Positions 1-11,347 of a stretch of 64,000 nt of DNA are shown one piece after another (the stretch's first letter is position 1; the number at the start of each line of letters is the position of its first letter). The notes beneath the pieces are model-generated. The model ran no database searches. It was not told the origin of the DNA and saw only the letters and a program-made list of their open reading frames with translations. The DNA comes from Whalleya microplaca (Eukaryota; Ascomycota; Sordariomycetes; Xylariales; Xylariaceae): NCBI GenBank assembly GCA_022497155.1, contig MU385798.1, positions 1 to 64,000 of the forward strand. Direction: 5' to 3'. A program made the translations under genes and the position numbers.

Positions 1-53
1 CTCCTTTTCCACAAACTCTCCTCACACCCATTTTTTTATTTTTTTTTCTTCTT

Positions 54-54
<1 letters not shown>

Positions 55-124
<70 letters not shown>
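55..124. repeat. Poly-T homopolymer (70 bp)
   Basis: An uninterrupted run of about 70 T residues follows a short pyrimidine-rich stretch at the left edge. It may be a true poly-A/T tract, such as the tail of a retroposed element on the minus strand, or a length-inflated sequencing artefact. No retroelement coding sequence is visible beside it. Confidence 0.9.
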
Positions 125-127
<3 letters not shown>

Positions 128-1279
128 TAGGTACGGGTATAAGGTCTCAAATTTGAAGTATGTAACGTAAATAATGAAGACAGACATGTGATGATCAGAA
201 TACTCGATGAATACTGCCTTTATTTGAGGCAATTCCGATTGCTTCTTGATATATGACGTATGCTACATGTCATTGTCCCAGCCAATCACAACCTAGCTCC
301 TTGCCCAAAATAGCACATAATGCTCACTTTGCATATCGATGTCGTCACTGTTAGTGTTCGGGTTGATACATGTAACGCGATTAAATAGGTACGTATACTA
401 GGAATTTCAATGTGCTTCGATTTCCATATGGTTTCTATGTCCGGGGCAACCATTAAATACTAGTATATGATCTAGATTGAGGGTACGCTCTTCAACATTA
501 GTCGAAGCCTCCCATTCAAGTGGTTTCATAAGAACAAGATCGTACGCTACGTATCATAGCTATGCCTATCGTGTTGAATAATGCAGAGTCCCATGTGTAT
601 ACGGTCAAGCCAATTGACCGCTGTAGCTCGAGTATTATATTCCTTTAGATTAGTATCTATCATTGAGTTTCCTCTCTCCCCCAGCCTTAGGTTATGGGCC
701 AAATGATCTACCCTGCCGACAGCCTTTAACAAGAATGGGATCTGTCTTGAGTGGCGAAGCATAGCTACTCATCTAGATACAGTATCATTATCGTAGTGTT
801 GAAACTTGAGAAAGACAGAGTCATTGATAGAGAATTAGGCCCCACTGATTTGGCAGCTCATTCCGTTCAGTCCGAGGTTTCATTATATGGTTTCCAGTCG
901 AATCTCTTCTAGGTCGCCTAGGACAGGTGATCGCAAATCGATGTTTCAATGACTAATGTCGGCATGATAGAAAAAAGCTCGGTCAACACATTCAATTGTA
1001 GTTCTGCTACTGTGAAGGTTGTATTAACTAAACCCGATCTAAGCTGCACCAATGTTAATTTCAAAGGGACAGTGCTCGCAACTCATTTCAAGCGTTGCAA
1101 CAAACCTAGGAGCAGCAATAGAGTTGTTACAGGTTCGATGATCGATTGGCATTCAACCCCAATATTCCCCAAGTATCAAGAGCTATGAAGCTGAGCTAAA
1201 CTAGATAAGAGGTAGAATTAGAAGGAAATTTTATACTTGTAATATATAACGAAGATCCCAATAGAATGTCCTGACCGAG
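125..1279. other. Intergenic, no gene seen
   Basis: AT-rich spacer with only short, unsupported open frames on either strand (for example near 547-762 and 949-1188). They lack recognisable domains, codon bias or splice context. I see no RNA gene here. Confidence 0.6.
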
Positions 1280-1287
1280 AGAATCTT

Positions 1288-1744
1288 CGCCCCACCTACA
1301 ATTCCCTTCACCATTTCCTAGAATTCCCTTTACCCACTTAAGTACAGGGCTGTCATACGCTAACATAAATGCCCAGCCAGACTAGTACGGAGATTAATGT
1401 CCAGCCGTGTCGATCCGTGTAAATCTAATATACCGAACCACGATCCGTAGACATCAGGTTATGTAGCTGTTTTGTACCTTATTGAAGCTATTCGCGTACG
1501 ATCTTAAGGCAAATAGATAGCCTTCGATACTATCGCTTAATAGCTATTTAATCCTACGCTATTTAGAGAAAATCGAATACTTATATATAAAAAAACACTA
1601 TACGCGGCCGGTCGGTTACAAAAATACGCGACAGGTGCCTTTAGCGCGTAACATCTTATCTACATGCCCTTGGCAGATACTAATTTGGAGGCTGTGGAGA
1701 CAAGGGAATTCTAGGAAATCATGAAGGGAATTGTAGGTGGGGCG
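1288..1744. mobile_element. MITE 1: inverted-repeat element with 8-bp direct repeat
   Basis: An imperfect terminal inverted repeat of about 45 bp is visible. The left arm starts cgccccacctacaattccct at 1288, and the reverse complement of the right arm ending at 1744 starts with the same bases. The arms continue through ttcctagaattccctt with a few mismatches. The flanks share the direct repeat agaatctt (1280-1287 and 1745-1752), which fits an 8-bp target-site duplication of hAT type. The roughly 370-bp interior has no coding potential and is very rich in TA, as expected for RIP-damaged sequence. I call it a non-autonomous DNA element; the superfamily is inferred only from duplication length. 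Confidence 0.75.
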
Positions 1745-1752
1745 AGAATCTT

Positions 1753-3229
1753 GGGGGACTACCTAAACTAGGTTTAATGCGTAAGACGCTGCTATGGTAG
1801 CGTTGTACATCAGCGGAGACTCACCAGTCCGCAATAGGGAGGAAAGCCCAAAAATGGCGTGTAACTCGGCATTGGAACCTTGACCTGCAGAAGACGGATC
1901 GGGATACTATGGTGGATGCTGTTCGGTTCCTGAAATCTTTGAACGGAGACCGAGCCGGAGGTTGCCCATTTGAGTCTAGCTATCTAAGTTGGATCCATTG
2001 ACACTCATTTGATCTATACACGTATGTAGTACAGCTGCGCCTGAGAGCTATTTATATCGCTACGTTTAGATCATAACTGCCTGCTCCACTGATCACCGTA
2101 TGCCACTGCAAGAAATAGGAGGGATGCTAGACAGGCACATCGAGTAAGTCATCTGACTTGAGTCCTTGATATTTCACAGTTTAAACCTAGATTAGGTGTA
2201 TTCATCTACGTTATCGAGCGATAAGATGTTAAATGCCACCGCGACATCCACTATAGGCACAAGATCGAATACCATGTAGGGAAAGAGATGGATCATCGGT
2301 ATTCTGTACAGAGTCAACCCTTGTTCTTCGATCTGATAATGAAAACCAATCATGATCTCTGGTTAGCAACCCACATGCTACTAGCAGTACACGTAGAACG
2401 GCAAAACCTTCTAGACTCGGACGCTTCTCTATCAAGTTGGGATGATCCGCATGATCTCTGCAGGGGTAAGTATAAGGCAAATCCACATTTGTGGGGAGCA
2501 GCCGCCAAGTTACAATTCCACGAACCACATTGACAAGTGATGTTTCACAGCCCGGACGCGCAAAATTGAAGGTGTAAAGAAGTCGTGGCATTGTTTCTAA
2601 GAAGCCTTGGCCTCACTCGACGCGGTCTGATTCACTAGACCGGACCACTCCGATAGGGAGACCATTCTCCTCGATGCTGAACTGACGATTGGGATTTAGT
2701 ACGCCAAGCTATGAAATTGCCCCAGGTATAGTACTTTATACACACGTGCGCCCATTCGAGCCTCCGTAGTGGTTTTCTGCCCGCGTTAACGATTTTCCAG
2801 CCAATAATTCAGACTCTAGCTGTTGGAGTTTCATGCCTCTTGCCAAGTCAACACGATGACAACGTGCTGTTGATCAGATCCATCCGCAAGAGGATTCGGT
2901 TAACATTCCCTTGCTTGAAACGATGAAGCGAGTCAGTCAGATGAGTCGAGCTGAGTTGCCGAGTGCTCCTCTTCCACGAGCAACTAAGAGAAGCATTAGA
3001 TAGCAATGATATATAAGTGATGGCTGCCATTCATGGCTTCGAGTGTAGGAGGTCGGCATCCCACACACCTCGGTTCCTGCATCTTCGCACTCGCTTCCTC
3101 TTCACTCAGACAGTCATTCATTTCAATTAGACGCAGGGGTCAGGGCACTCCGTTTTTGCTTGCTTTCACACCAATCGATACTTGCTCACAGTCCAGCTTA
3201 AGAACGTTTTGCTACCGCCCCCCGAAATT
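1753..3229. other. Intergenic / upstream region of the AA9 gene
   Basis: No supported gene. Overlapping open frames on opposite strands at 2229-2591 look like chance frames. The last 200 bp before 3230 form the presumed promoter and leader of the monooxygenase gene and contain pyrimidine-rich stretches, but no unambiguous TATA box. Confidence 0.5.
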
Positions 3230-4378
3230 ATGAGGTCCGTTCTCGTTGCTTTTGCTTTGGCCACCTCGGTCAGGGGCCACGCCACTTTCCAACAGCTCTG
3301 GGTCAACGGCAAAGACCAGCAGTCAACATGTGCTAGACTACCAGCAAGCAACAGCCCCGTCATTGATGTTGAATCTAATGACATCCGCTGCAATGCCAAC
3401 TCGGCTGCTGCTTCGAGCACATGCCCTGTCGCGGGTGAGTATCCTCCCCCTACCCCTATATTCTATTCCAACCCGCAGCACCCGCTGACCATATACTTAG
3501 CCGGTGACACGATCACGGTAGAGATGCATCAGCACGATAGCCGTGACTGCTCCGAGCAGGCAGTTGGCGGGAACCACTTCGGGCCCGTGATGGTATACCT
3601 CTCTAAGGTGTCCGACGCGGCTGCGGCCGACGGGTCAGACAGCTGGTCCAAGATCTTCGAGTCCGGGTACGACTCCGCGACGAAGAAGTGGGGTAATGAC
3701 ATCCTGAACGATAACTGCGGGAAGCAGGATGTCGTGGTCCCGACGGGTATTCCCGCCGGCGATTACTTGGTGCGCGCGGAGACGATCGCGTTGCACGCGG
3801 CTGGGTCTGAAGGGGGCGCACAGTTCTACATGACGTGCTATCAGATCAGCGTCACAGGAGGAGGGGCTGCGAGCCCCGCCGGCGTCTCATTCCCCGGAGC
3901 GTACAGCGCCACTGATCCAGGTATTCTAATCAACATCTACAACGACTTCGGCGAGTACCAGATACCGGGCCCCGATGTCTATGCCGCAGGAACTTCTGGC
4001 AACGTCAGTGTCCGTGGTATGTATTAGAAGCTTCTTCCTTTCGGGTTCTAGCCAACCAAGACAACTACTAACTTCGAGCGTACATCTGCTACCTCTGCTG
4101 GTACGAGCTCAGCCGCTGCCACTGCTGTTACTACCCTACTACCCGCCAGCTCAGCTACTGCAGCATCAGAAGCCATCACCTCCACCCTGGTGGCAACTAC
4201 TAGTGCTACAGCTATCACCTCACCAACAGCCTCCAACTCCACGGTTGCTGACGGAAATTCAAGTGGAATTAGTACCAGGGAGACGTACACGCTAGACACG
4301 TTTATCGCGTGGCTCAAACAAACGGGTAGCTCAAGCAGCTCTCGCCGCCGGCACGCGCGCGACGTCTCCCGAACATGA
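3230..4378 (+). CDS. AA9 lytic polysaccharide monooxygenase with C-terminal extension
   Basis: A secreted copper enzyme of family AA9 (former GH61), which cleaves cellulose or related beta-glucans by C1/C4 oxidation. The start at 3230 gives a 16-residue signal peptide ending ATSVRG. The mature protein then begins HATFQQLWVNG, with the copper-binding N-terminal histidine. The second copper histidine lies in GGNHFGPVMVYLSKV, and the axial tyrosine is in QFYMTCYQ. The family motif FPGAYSATDPGILINIY follows. Intron 1 is 3435-3500 (66 bp, no in-frame stop); removing it restores CPVAAGDTITVEMHQH. Intron 2 probably runs 4017-4112 (donor gtatgt, the only AG acceptor nearby that keeps the frame), joining a Ser/Thr/Ala-rich linker and a tail with TLDTFIAWLK and an Arg-rich end. 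The catalytic domain is secure; the second intron boundary is less so. The next gene converges on it 280 bp downstream. Confidence 0.88.
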
Positions 4379-4658
4379 CTGGCGAGTAACGTCTCCTGGT
4401 TACCATTAGAGGTAGATGCCCCTGATATAGGAACGGGGGTGTAATCGGGGGTATTTCCCCGATGAAAGACAAGGGAGAGAGGCCTATGTGTTTGCAAACA
4501 TGTATATCGGCAGTCATTTCTATGTATATATCTTCAAACGACGGACTTGTTAAGTTATGAAGCAGTGAAGCTTGTCATTTCTCACCTAACCTATCATACC
4601 CCTTTTCTCACTATAAATATCTGCATTGGTGTAGATTTGGGCAACTTTTGGCATGAAA

Positions 4659-6434
4659 CTAGAGCCTGCGCAGCAGAAAACCACCGTTCTGCTGCCTCTG
4701 AAATATGCCTTCAGGATCATATTTGGCCGCTGTTTCCTGTAGTCTTCTGAGATTCTCCCCACCGTAACTATCTAGGACTGTTTGTGTTGGGCTAGCGTCG
4801 TTCATGAAAGTGAAATCTAACAGCTTCCCCTTAGCCCGAGCAATGTTTTGGATGCCACCACGAAGGTCATCTGCCCATTTTATTGTCTCCACGTCCAAGC
4901 TCTCGCCAGGCCATGCTCCGAAGACAACCCACCCTGTGTCATATTAGTTACTATTACCGCATCAGTCTTAGTATACTGCTCAAAGGACTTACACGTCTGT
5001 GGAACCTTTTCCAGTCCAATAGAGTTCCTACTCCTTTCCTCTCCTGCCTCCACACCGCTTACAGCTAGAGGTTGAATAGTGTAGGACATTTGAGCAGTAG
5101 TTGTCTTGTTCATCTCAAGCCAGAGCTTATGGACTTCGACATAGAGGTCGTAACTGACCTTGGTAGTCGCGGTCGACGCCGTGCGCCTTTCCGAGTTAGT
5201 GTAATTCTTAGTATAGTTCAAAATCAAGTAACTCCAAAGTGCTGTAAACATACCTCGCTGGGGGGAACGGATAACCTATGCTTCCCACAAGGGACTTTAA
5301 GGTCCCATTAGTTGTTGGCACAGCGCTATGGACGAGGCTTGTAAGGTTGAAGAATGCATCAAATGCTTTCGGCTTTTCCGGTGCGGCGTAGAAAAGCCCG
5401 ACAACTACAGAATCAGTATTGAAAACCACAAACATTCCGATCTTAGGATCCTCATTCATGGCATCCTGAACCTCGACAGTAGCTCGAAGAATATTCATGT
5501 AATCCGACGGGTCATAGATATTCACGGTGTACTGGGTCTCAATCAAGGGGTAGGTTTGAATATCGAATCGTATAACAATTCCTGATATCATATCAATGTG
5601 CGTGTTTGACAGATTCACAGCAGGCAGACATACCAAAGTTCGTACCACCGCCCTTGAGAGCACGATACAAATCCGGGTTGGTGTCCGCATTCGCATTCAC
5701 CACTGAGGAATCTCCTAGGACGATCTGTTGAGTTCATGGTGTTTAGCAGAGCGGTGCAGCTGGCTTAAGAGCAGCTTACCTCGTAATTCTTGACGTTATC
5801 AGCCGGCAGCCCATAGATATTAGGGAATGCAGGCATGCCACCTAGGACAACGAGTTAGATATTGCGGTAAAGCGCCCGGTAAGCCTATTAAACCAGGCCT
5901 TGAACTGACCTCCAAGGGTAAAGCCCCCGACGCCAACATCGAAACTCCGGGCACCTATCACTGATCGCCCACGTTCTTCTACGAACTTATACACATCACC
6001 CCATTTACACCCTCCATCAGCATGTAAAATACCATCCTTATCGAGAGACAAGGACTTGAGATCTCTCAGATCGACAAGTACACCAGATCCACCAACACTG
6101 CTAAAGCCGCTATTTTGCATATGTCCGGTGCTGCGAATGGCGAATTTGGACTGTGTCTTCTTCAAAACACCAAGGACTGTTGCGACATCATGCGTGCTGC
6201 TGGGGCGTACAAAGCAGGCGGCTGGCAGCCAGCATGTCTTAGACCTAAACAGGCCGGGTTTATCAGAGTCGTTGATATCGCGCTGTTCATACTTTTATTG
6301 ACTTACCAGGATAAGTCTCTTTCGGCCTGGTAGCTCTCATCGTCCTCGGTTATGACTTTTCCGGGGAATGTAGTCTTCAAAACATTGCACGCTGCCTCGG
6401 CACCATCAGCAGCCAACTTCTCTACCGACTGCAT
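4659..6434 (-). CDS. BBE-like FAD-linked oxidoreductase (AA7-like), seven exons
   Basis: A flavoprotein of the berberine bridge enzyme/6-hydroxynicotine oxidase family (FAD_binding_4 then BBE domain). My spliced model has exons 6434-6307, 6244-5910, 5841-5780, 5724-5634, 5581-5254, 5186-4993 and 4933-4659, 1413 nt in all, giving 470 residues. All introns are GT-AG, 52-68 bp. Family landmarks are RSTGHMQNSGFSS with His84 as the expected covalent FAD attachment site, GVGGFTLGGGMPAFPN, ALKGGGTNFGIV, and the C-terminal YDPEGIFQ near the BBE-domain end. The start ATG at 6434 gives MQSVEKLAAD, with no visible signal peptide, so the protein is either intracellular or has a missed upstream exon. Known substrates in the family include oligosaccharides, alkaloids and fungal secondary metabolites; the substrate here cannot be told from sequence. 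It converges with the AA9 gene. Confidence 0.85.
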
Positions 6435-7493
6435 TATGTCGTCGTTGCTCTACTTAAAATATTTTGAAACCAGTAGTTTAGATCTTCTAGTCGACTAAGA
6501 AAACATTTAGAGAACGCAGCATTAACGCCTTTTCAACTACGGCGGAATTTTCTTATACAGGCAATTCCGAAATCCACCCCAGCAACTGAGTGCCTCAAAT
6601 GGCTTACACCGCTTCAAAAACAAAAGAAGAGACTGAACGAGGGCAGCCGAGAATCAAGAGGGTCTTCCCAAGGACGTGTCATTTGCTAGGGGTTACCTAT
6701 TTCATTAATGAGCAGGGTGATCACTTACACGGCCCAATAAGAATGAAGAACTGAACCGGTTATACGAGAGATCTTGAAGCTATAGCACGCCGCATGTGCC
6801 GCAGAAAGCTGTTTTCTATAGGTTTATAGGTCTGATCCCTTGTAGCTCACATCTTACATACGATTATCAATATTGATGTACTTTTTCTAGTTAGCATCAC
6901 CCGTCAATCGGCCCCGATCCACGGAGGGCGCGCCGACCTTCGCTCTCCACCACTTTATATAGAATCATACATCCCAATGAACCTAACTAGAGCTTTAAGT
7001 TGCTATCTTCTTCATCCTTCCCTTGTGTAATTGGTGTGGATTTGAGATCCTATCGCGAAGTTTACTTGTGTGTCTAGCGATTGCCTCGAGTTTTGTTACC
7101 AGAAATTGGCTAGCTAGTGCTAGGTGCCATGGGCCAGCCCAAATGGAGTAGACTGCTCAATACTCGTGAGCTTCAAAAGGTTCTCGAATGTGTTCCTCTT
7201 CCTAGTCAAATACTTCTAAATTCTATATAGTTATCTTCATAATTAACTATACTCCTAATTATCATTAACCCTCGATCATAGCTCTCTCACTTCCCCTATT
7301 CTCCCTACCCCTATATGAGATCGTACGTGCTGAGTGCTCTCATACTATAAACAAGACCACAGGCGGAAATTCAAGCCTCGCATCTTACTGATTTACGGAT
7401 GACAGATATGATACTAGTGATAAATTTTATAATGAAGTATAACGCCAATCATACCAAAAGAATCTGTATACTTAGATTCAAGGGGACTATGCC

Positions 7494-7496
<3 letters not shown>

Positions 7497-7534
<38 letters not shown>
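7497..7534. repeat. (AT)n microsatellite
   Basis: About 19 uninterrupted AT units followed by gtatgtatg. No coding role is visible. Confidence 0.95.
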
Positions 7535-7543
<9 letters not shown>

Positions 7544-7869
7544 AACAGTTATTCTTATATATGCGAAGTCCAACCTTCTAAGGTTTCTTGTGTAGAGACA
7601 TGGCATATACAGTCCCTGAGAAATGTGGTTCAATCTGACTTCTCACCTACCTTGATGCACTAGAAAGAACGTTCGTGCTACCTTCGAAGCCGTATAGCGC
7701 CTGACGCATCGGAATGACAACTTAGACCTCTTGGTCCTATCGACACATATCTGTATACCCTCTCTGCTTGCACCTCTACTCCCTTACTTGTATTAGACTT
7801 GAGCCCAAGCTTCAGCTCTACAGACCACAACTTAAAGTTACAAGCGCAGACATCTCCCCAAACACATGG

Positions 7870-7870
<1 letters not shown>

Positions 7871-7924
<54 letters not shown>
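7871..7924. repeat. (AC)n microsatellite
   Basis: About 27 AC units, followed by a degenerate ACTC-rich tail. The open frames rich in Thr-His or Cys-Val at this place are translations of the repeat. Confidence 0.95.
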
Positions 7925-7928
<4 letters not shown>

Positions 7929-8101
7929 TCACACTCATTAACTCACTCACTTCTCAACATCGACTTATAACACATAAACACCCCATTGCATTCAATTCCA
8001 TTCCGTAGCTACACACATACTCCCCATATACCCCGACCCTAACAGCTAAAAAATCAAGAACCCCCTAGAACACCCGTCCGTACCTGTACGTGCATACGAA
8101 C

Positions 8102-8128
8102 CCGAACCGAACCGAACCGAACCGAACC
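8102..8128. repeat. (CCGAA)n tandem pentanucleotide
   Basis: Five copies of ccgaa in a row. Further short atgc and atcc repeats follow at about 8210-8260. Confidence 0.85.
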
Positions 8129-9040
8129 GCACCATGTCCACGATAATGATGACGAGCCTGCGGTAGACTTGATCTAAGCGAGTATGGATGAATGTATTTA
8201 TGTACGTTATTATGCATGCATGCATGCCAGCCAGCCATGACCCGTCCATCCATCCCTCCATCCCTCCGCCTGTCCGTTAACTCATTGATTGATTCATGAG
8301 TACCCTAAACTATAGACGTACCTAGCGAATAGCCATCTTGCGAGACATGCATGCCATACCATATCATACCATCTACCTATCCTCGTTCCCGTCTATATAA
8401 GTAGGGGATAATCTGCATAGCTATATCCGACGTATCCCCACATCCACTACTAGCGTGAGTGAGTACGATGGATGGGTCGGTCTGGCCAGTATACAGATGT
8501 ATGTAGAGAACCTCATAATTCGTCAGCGATGACGACGCCCGTGCCCCACCCACCTAACCCTTAAAACATCAACAATCGCGAACAAATAACCGCAATTCTT
8601 TCTGGCACGAGAGCACTATCTCTTTTCATCTTTCTCTGAATGAATAATGTCTCATTCCATAACTCGTCCGATCGTTCCCTCGGAAACCTTGCATATGCCG
8701 ATATTGCGACTCGACATGGTACATATATGTATATAATACAGTGCCTCACGCGCCGCCTCAATTCGCTGCGCTGCCTGGCCCCGATCCGATCCGTCGTCTC
8801 GAAGATCGGCCGTCCAAAAATCGCAAATGGATATCTCTCGCGTCCACTTTGACTAGGTGTTTCATCTCAACGTTCCGTCGTGTATATATCTCTGTAGCAT
8901 GTTGCCTGCTTGCCTCGTGCTAAAGTCTATTCATGGTGCTAAAATGGGACCAAGCGTCATCGCCTCGAACCAAACCGCCCCATATTGGGAGGAGGCGCTG
9001 GGTTGACTTGGGAAAAAAAAAGAACCGCCATCGCTCGTCA

Positions 9041-11347
9041 TCACGAGACGGTCTTGCCTCCGCAGTCGGGGATCTTGACGCCGCTCTTGAGGTTCCGATT
9101 GACATCCATGATACCCCACTGGTCTTCCCACTCCTTGCCTTCGGTGTTGAAGCTGATCTTCCAGGGCTCGTCGAACATCTCGAACCAGAAGTAGTTCGTC
9201 CCGTTGGTCAGGGCCTGGCATACCCAATCCTCCATCAGCCGGTTTAGCTCGTCGATGCCAGCTACCGAGCCGTCGGGGCAGCTGGTGACAGTATCGGAGC
9301 CGCAGTCAGTGCCGCCCTTGGTTGGCCAACCGATCTCCGAGATGATGTTCTGTTCCTTCTCCGTCTTGAAGAAGGTGCCCGCCTTGTTCTGCCAAAATGA
9401 CCACGTCCATGACGCCGCCTCCTTGGCGTTGACGCCTGCGAAGAAGGGATGAATGTTGCCCATTATGTAATCACTAATCTTCGCTAGATCCGAGGTCCAA
9501 TTGTCGCCAAGATCGCTCGTGGCTACCGGCAGGTTCCAGCTGTGGTCGCTTAGATTCGACCGCACGGTATTCAGCAGGTCGCTTAGCTGAGAATTGGTCA
9601 TCTGTTTTCGGAACAGAACCTCGTTTCCGATGATAAGTCCCTTGAAAGGCTTATCTCCGTACTGGTCCAAAATATTCCACATCCTGCTCAGCTGGCGCTT
9701 GTTCGTAGTGTCGTTACCATCTTGCCATACACCTAACCAGATCTTGATCTTATCCTGGAGCTTGAGCTGATTGAGAGCGTGGATCGTCATCTCGGTCTGG
9801 TTACAGTCGGTGCCGTAGAGTCGGATCGTATTGGTGAGTTGGGAGAGCACGGCGACATCTCGGGTGATGTTATTCTGCGATGGCGGATTTTTGAGGCAGT
9901 CGGGGTATTGAACGTTGATAGGCGTATAATCAACGCCGGGAAAGACCTTATGCAGATCTTTGTTGTTCATCAACGCTTGAATCTCGGACGAGTTGATATC
10001 GAGATCCCCGTTCTTGGCGCTGTCGTCGTCGGCTGACTGACCCGAACTACTCTTATTAGAATTCTTGTCGTTGTTCCTGACGACTCCACCGACCACGCCT
10101 CCAGCTATTCCACCGGCGATGACGAGACCAACGAGAACGATAACAAGCCATCGCTTCCACATCTTCTTGCCACCAGTCTGCTTCGACAGCTTCTCGGCAC
10201 CCCCGCCCAGGTTATATGCGGCCGCACTACTAGCCTGGTTTGCCGCGCTCGTGTTGTGCACTGGATCATAATTGATCCCATCATTCCGATTCCTTGCCAT
10301 GAGTCCGCCCATGACACCGCCAGCGGCAGCGGCCCCAGCGGCTCCAGCAGCCGCGCCACTCCCATCACGACTACTCGAGTTTCCTGAGCTCAGCATACTA
10401 TTCCGAGCAGAGCGCCGGTAGTCGAGGCCATCGTCTCCGTCATCATCAATATCGTTAGGGTTGAATTGACCGAGATCGTTGTGCATTCGTGGGCCGTAAG
10501 CCATGTGGGGATCCCGAAAAGGGTCACTGGAGTAGCTATATGTGCTTCGGGTGGGCGTGGCGCTGCCCGAATGAGAGTTGGGAACTGCTAGAGCTCCCGA
10601 GGGAGCTAGACTAGGTGTAGATGAATACCCATGGTCATGCTGGCCGTAAGGGTCGGCACCGTAGTAGCCCGACGATTGGTCGTAGCCCCGGTCATAGCCG
10701 TGGGCCTGAGGTTCGTCGTAAGGTGATGATTGAGGTGGCGAGCGCTGATACGCTGGCGGGTATGGTGGTTGCTGAGCTCCCCTCATGGCTTCTAGTCCGC
10801 TCTCTCGTGGATTCCTATCGGCAATGTTCATAGCAAGCCCTGGCATACCACCACCCGACGCGGCCTCACCAAAGTTATCGGCACCGGGCGTAATACTACT
10901 CGGTTCTGCGTCGTATATCGAGGAGCGCCCACTATTCCCACGATGCGGCGGGGGGACTGGCCCTGAAGATTCGACTGCGCTGTAGACACCCCCAGCTACT
11001 ATACCTGCACCTGCACCTGCACCTGCTCCGGCAGCCACAGCAGTCCTTTCGGGGTGTGCGCTGTATCTTCTGTTATCGCGTAATCGATTGAATGCCGAGT
11101 CGGGGTGAGCGCCCGGATGATTCGTAAGTGGTGCTGGTGCTGGTGCTGGTGCTGGTGCTGCTCTTGTGGGAGAATTGTGTGCAGTGGAGGAGGAAGAGGA
11201 GGTATGGTCGTGGTAGTAGCGATCTGAATGGGAGGGAGGAGATTGTTGTGGTTGGCTGGAATGGGCGTACGGACTGTAGGCGTGGTTCGGGTAGTCGAGG
11301 GGGGCGTGCTCGCCCGGGTCCGAGTCAAAGGAGTAGCGACGGCTCAT
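9041..11347 (-). CDS. btgC: GH17 membrane-anchored glucan endo-1,3-beta-glucosidase (BtgC type)
   Basis: A single-exon gene for 768 residues, resembling Aspergillus BtgC, a type II membrane protein acting on cell-wall beta-1,3-glucan. ATG at 11347 starts MSRRYSFDSD; a frame beginning 15 bases earlier uses GTG and is not preferred. The first ~395 residues are a cytosolic, low-complexity region rich in Pro, Ser, Tyr and Gly, with Ala-Pro and Ala-Gly repeats. A single membrane span at about 401-424 (after KKMWKRW) is followed by a Ser/Asn-rich stalk and the GH17 barrel. Glu576 in IIGNEVLF is the expected acid/base and Glu671 in ISEIGWPT the expected nucleophile. Both catalytic residues are present and no break was seen. 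The N-terminal tail has simple-repeat DNA (gtgctg and cctgca units) likely to vary in length between strains. Confidence 0.93.
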   Translation of the reverse strand: MSRRYSFDSDPGEHAPLDYPNHAYSPYAHSSQPQQSPPSHSDRYYHDHTSSSSSTAHNSPTRAAPAPAPAPAPLTNHPGAHPDSAFNRLRDNRRYSAHPERTAVAAGAGAGAGAGIVAGGVYSAVESSGPVPPPHRGNSGRSSIYDAEPSSITPGADNFGEAASGGGMPGLAMNIADRNPRESGLEAMRGAQQPPYPPAYQRSPPQSSPYDEPQAHGYDRGYDQSSGYYGADPYGQHDHGYSSTPSLAPSGALAVPNSHSGSATPTRSTYSYSSDPFRDPHMAYGPRMHNDLGQFNPNDIDDDGDDGLDYRRSARNSMLSSGNSSSRDGSGAAAGAAGAAAAGGVMGGLMARNRNDGINYDPVHNTSAANQASSAAAYNLGGGAEKLSKQTGGKKMWKRWLVIVLVGLVIAGGIAGGVVGGVVRNNDKNSNKSSSGQSADDDSAKNGDLDINSSEIQALMNNKDLHKVFPGVDYTPINVQYPDCLKNPPSQNNITRDVAVLSQLTNTIRLYGTDCNQTEMTIHALNQLKLQDKIKIWLGVWQDGNDTTNKRQLSRMWNILDQYGDKPFKGLIIGNEVLFRKQMTNSQLSDLLNTVRSNLSDHSWNLPVATSDLGDNWTSDLAKISDYIMGNIHPFFAGVNAKEAASWTWSFWQNKAGTFFKTEKEQNIISEIGWPTKGGTDCGSDTVTSCPDGSVAGIDELNRLMEDWVCQALTNGTNYFWFEMFDEPWKISFNTEGKEWEDQWGIMDVNRNLKSGVKIPDCGGKTVS

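Larger units (their letters stand above)
6435..9040. other. Intergenic, microsatellite-rich, no gene seen
   Basis: AT-rich spacer between two minus-strand genes; the left part is the presumed promoter of the flavoenzyme. Between 7.5 and 8.3 kb it holds several simple repeats, listed separately. The open frames here are translations of those repeats. No tRNA or transposon ends were recognised. Confidence 0.6.

Noticed and set aside
2229..2591. 120-codon minus-strand frame upstream of the AA9 gene
   Set aside because: Overlapped by an 81-codon plus frame of equal quality; no motif or splice context, so chance is likely.
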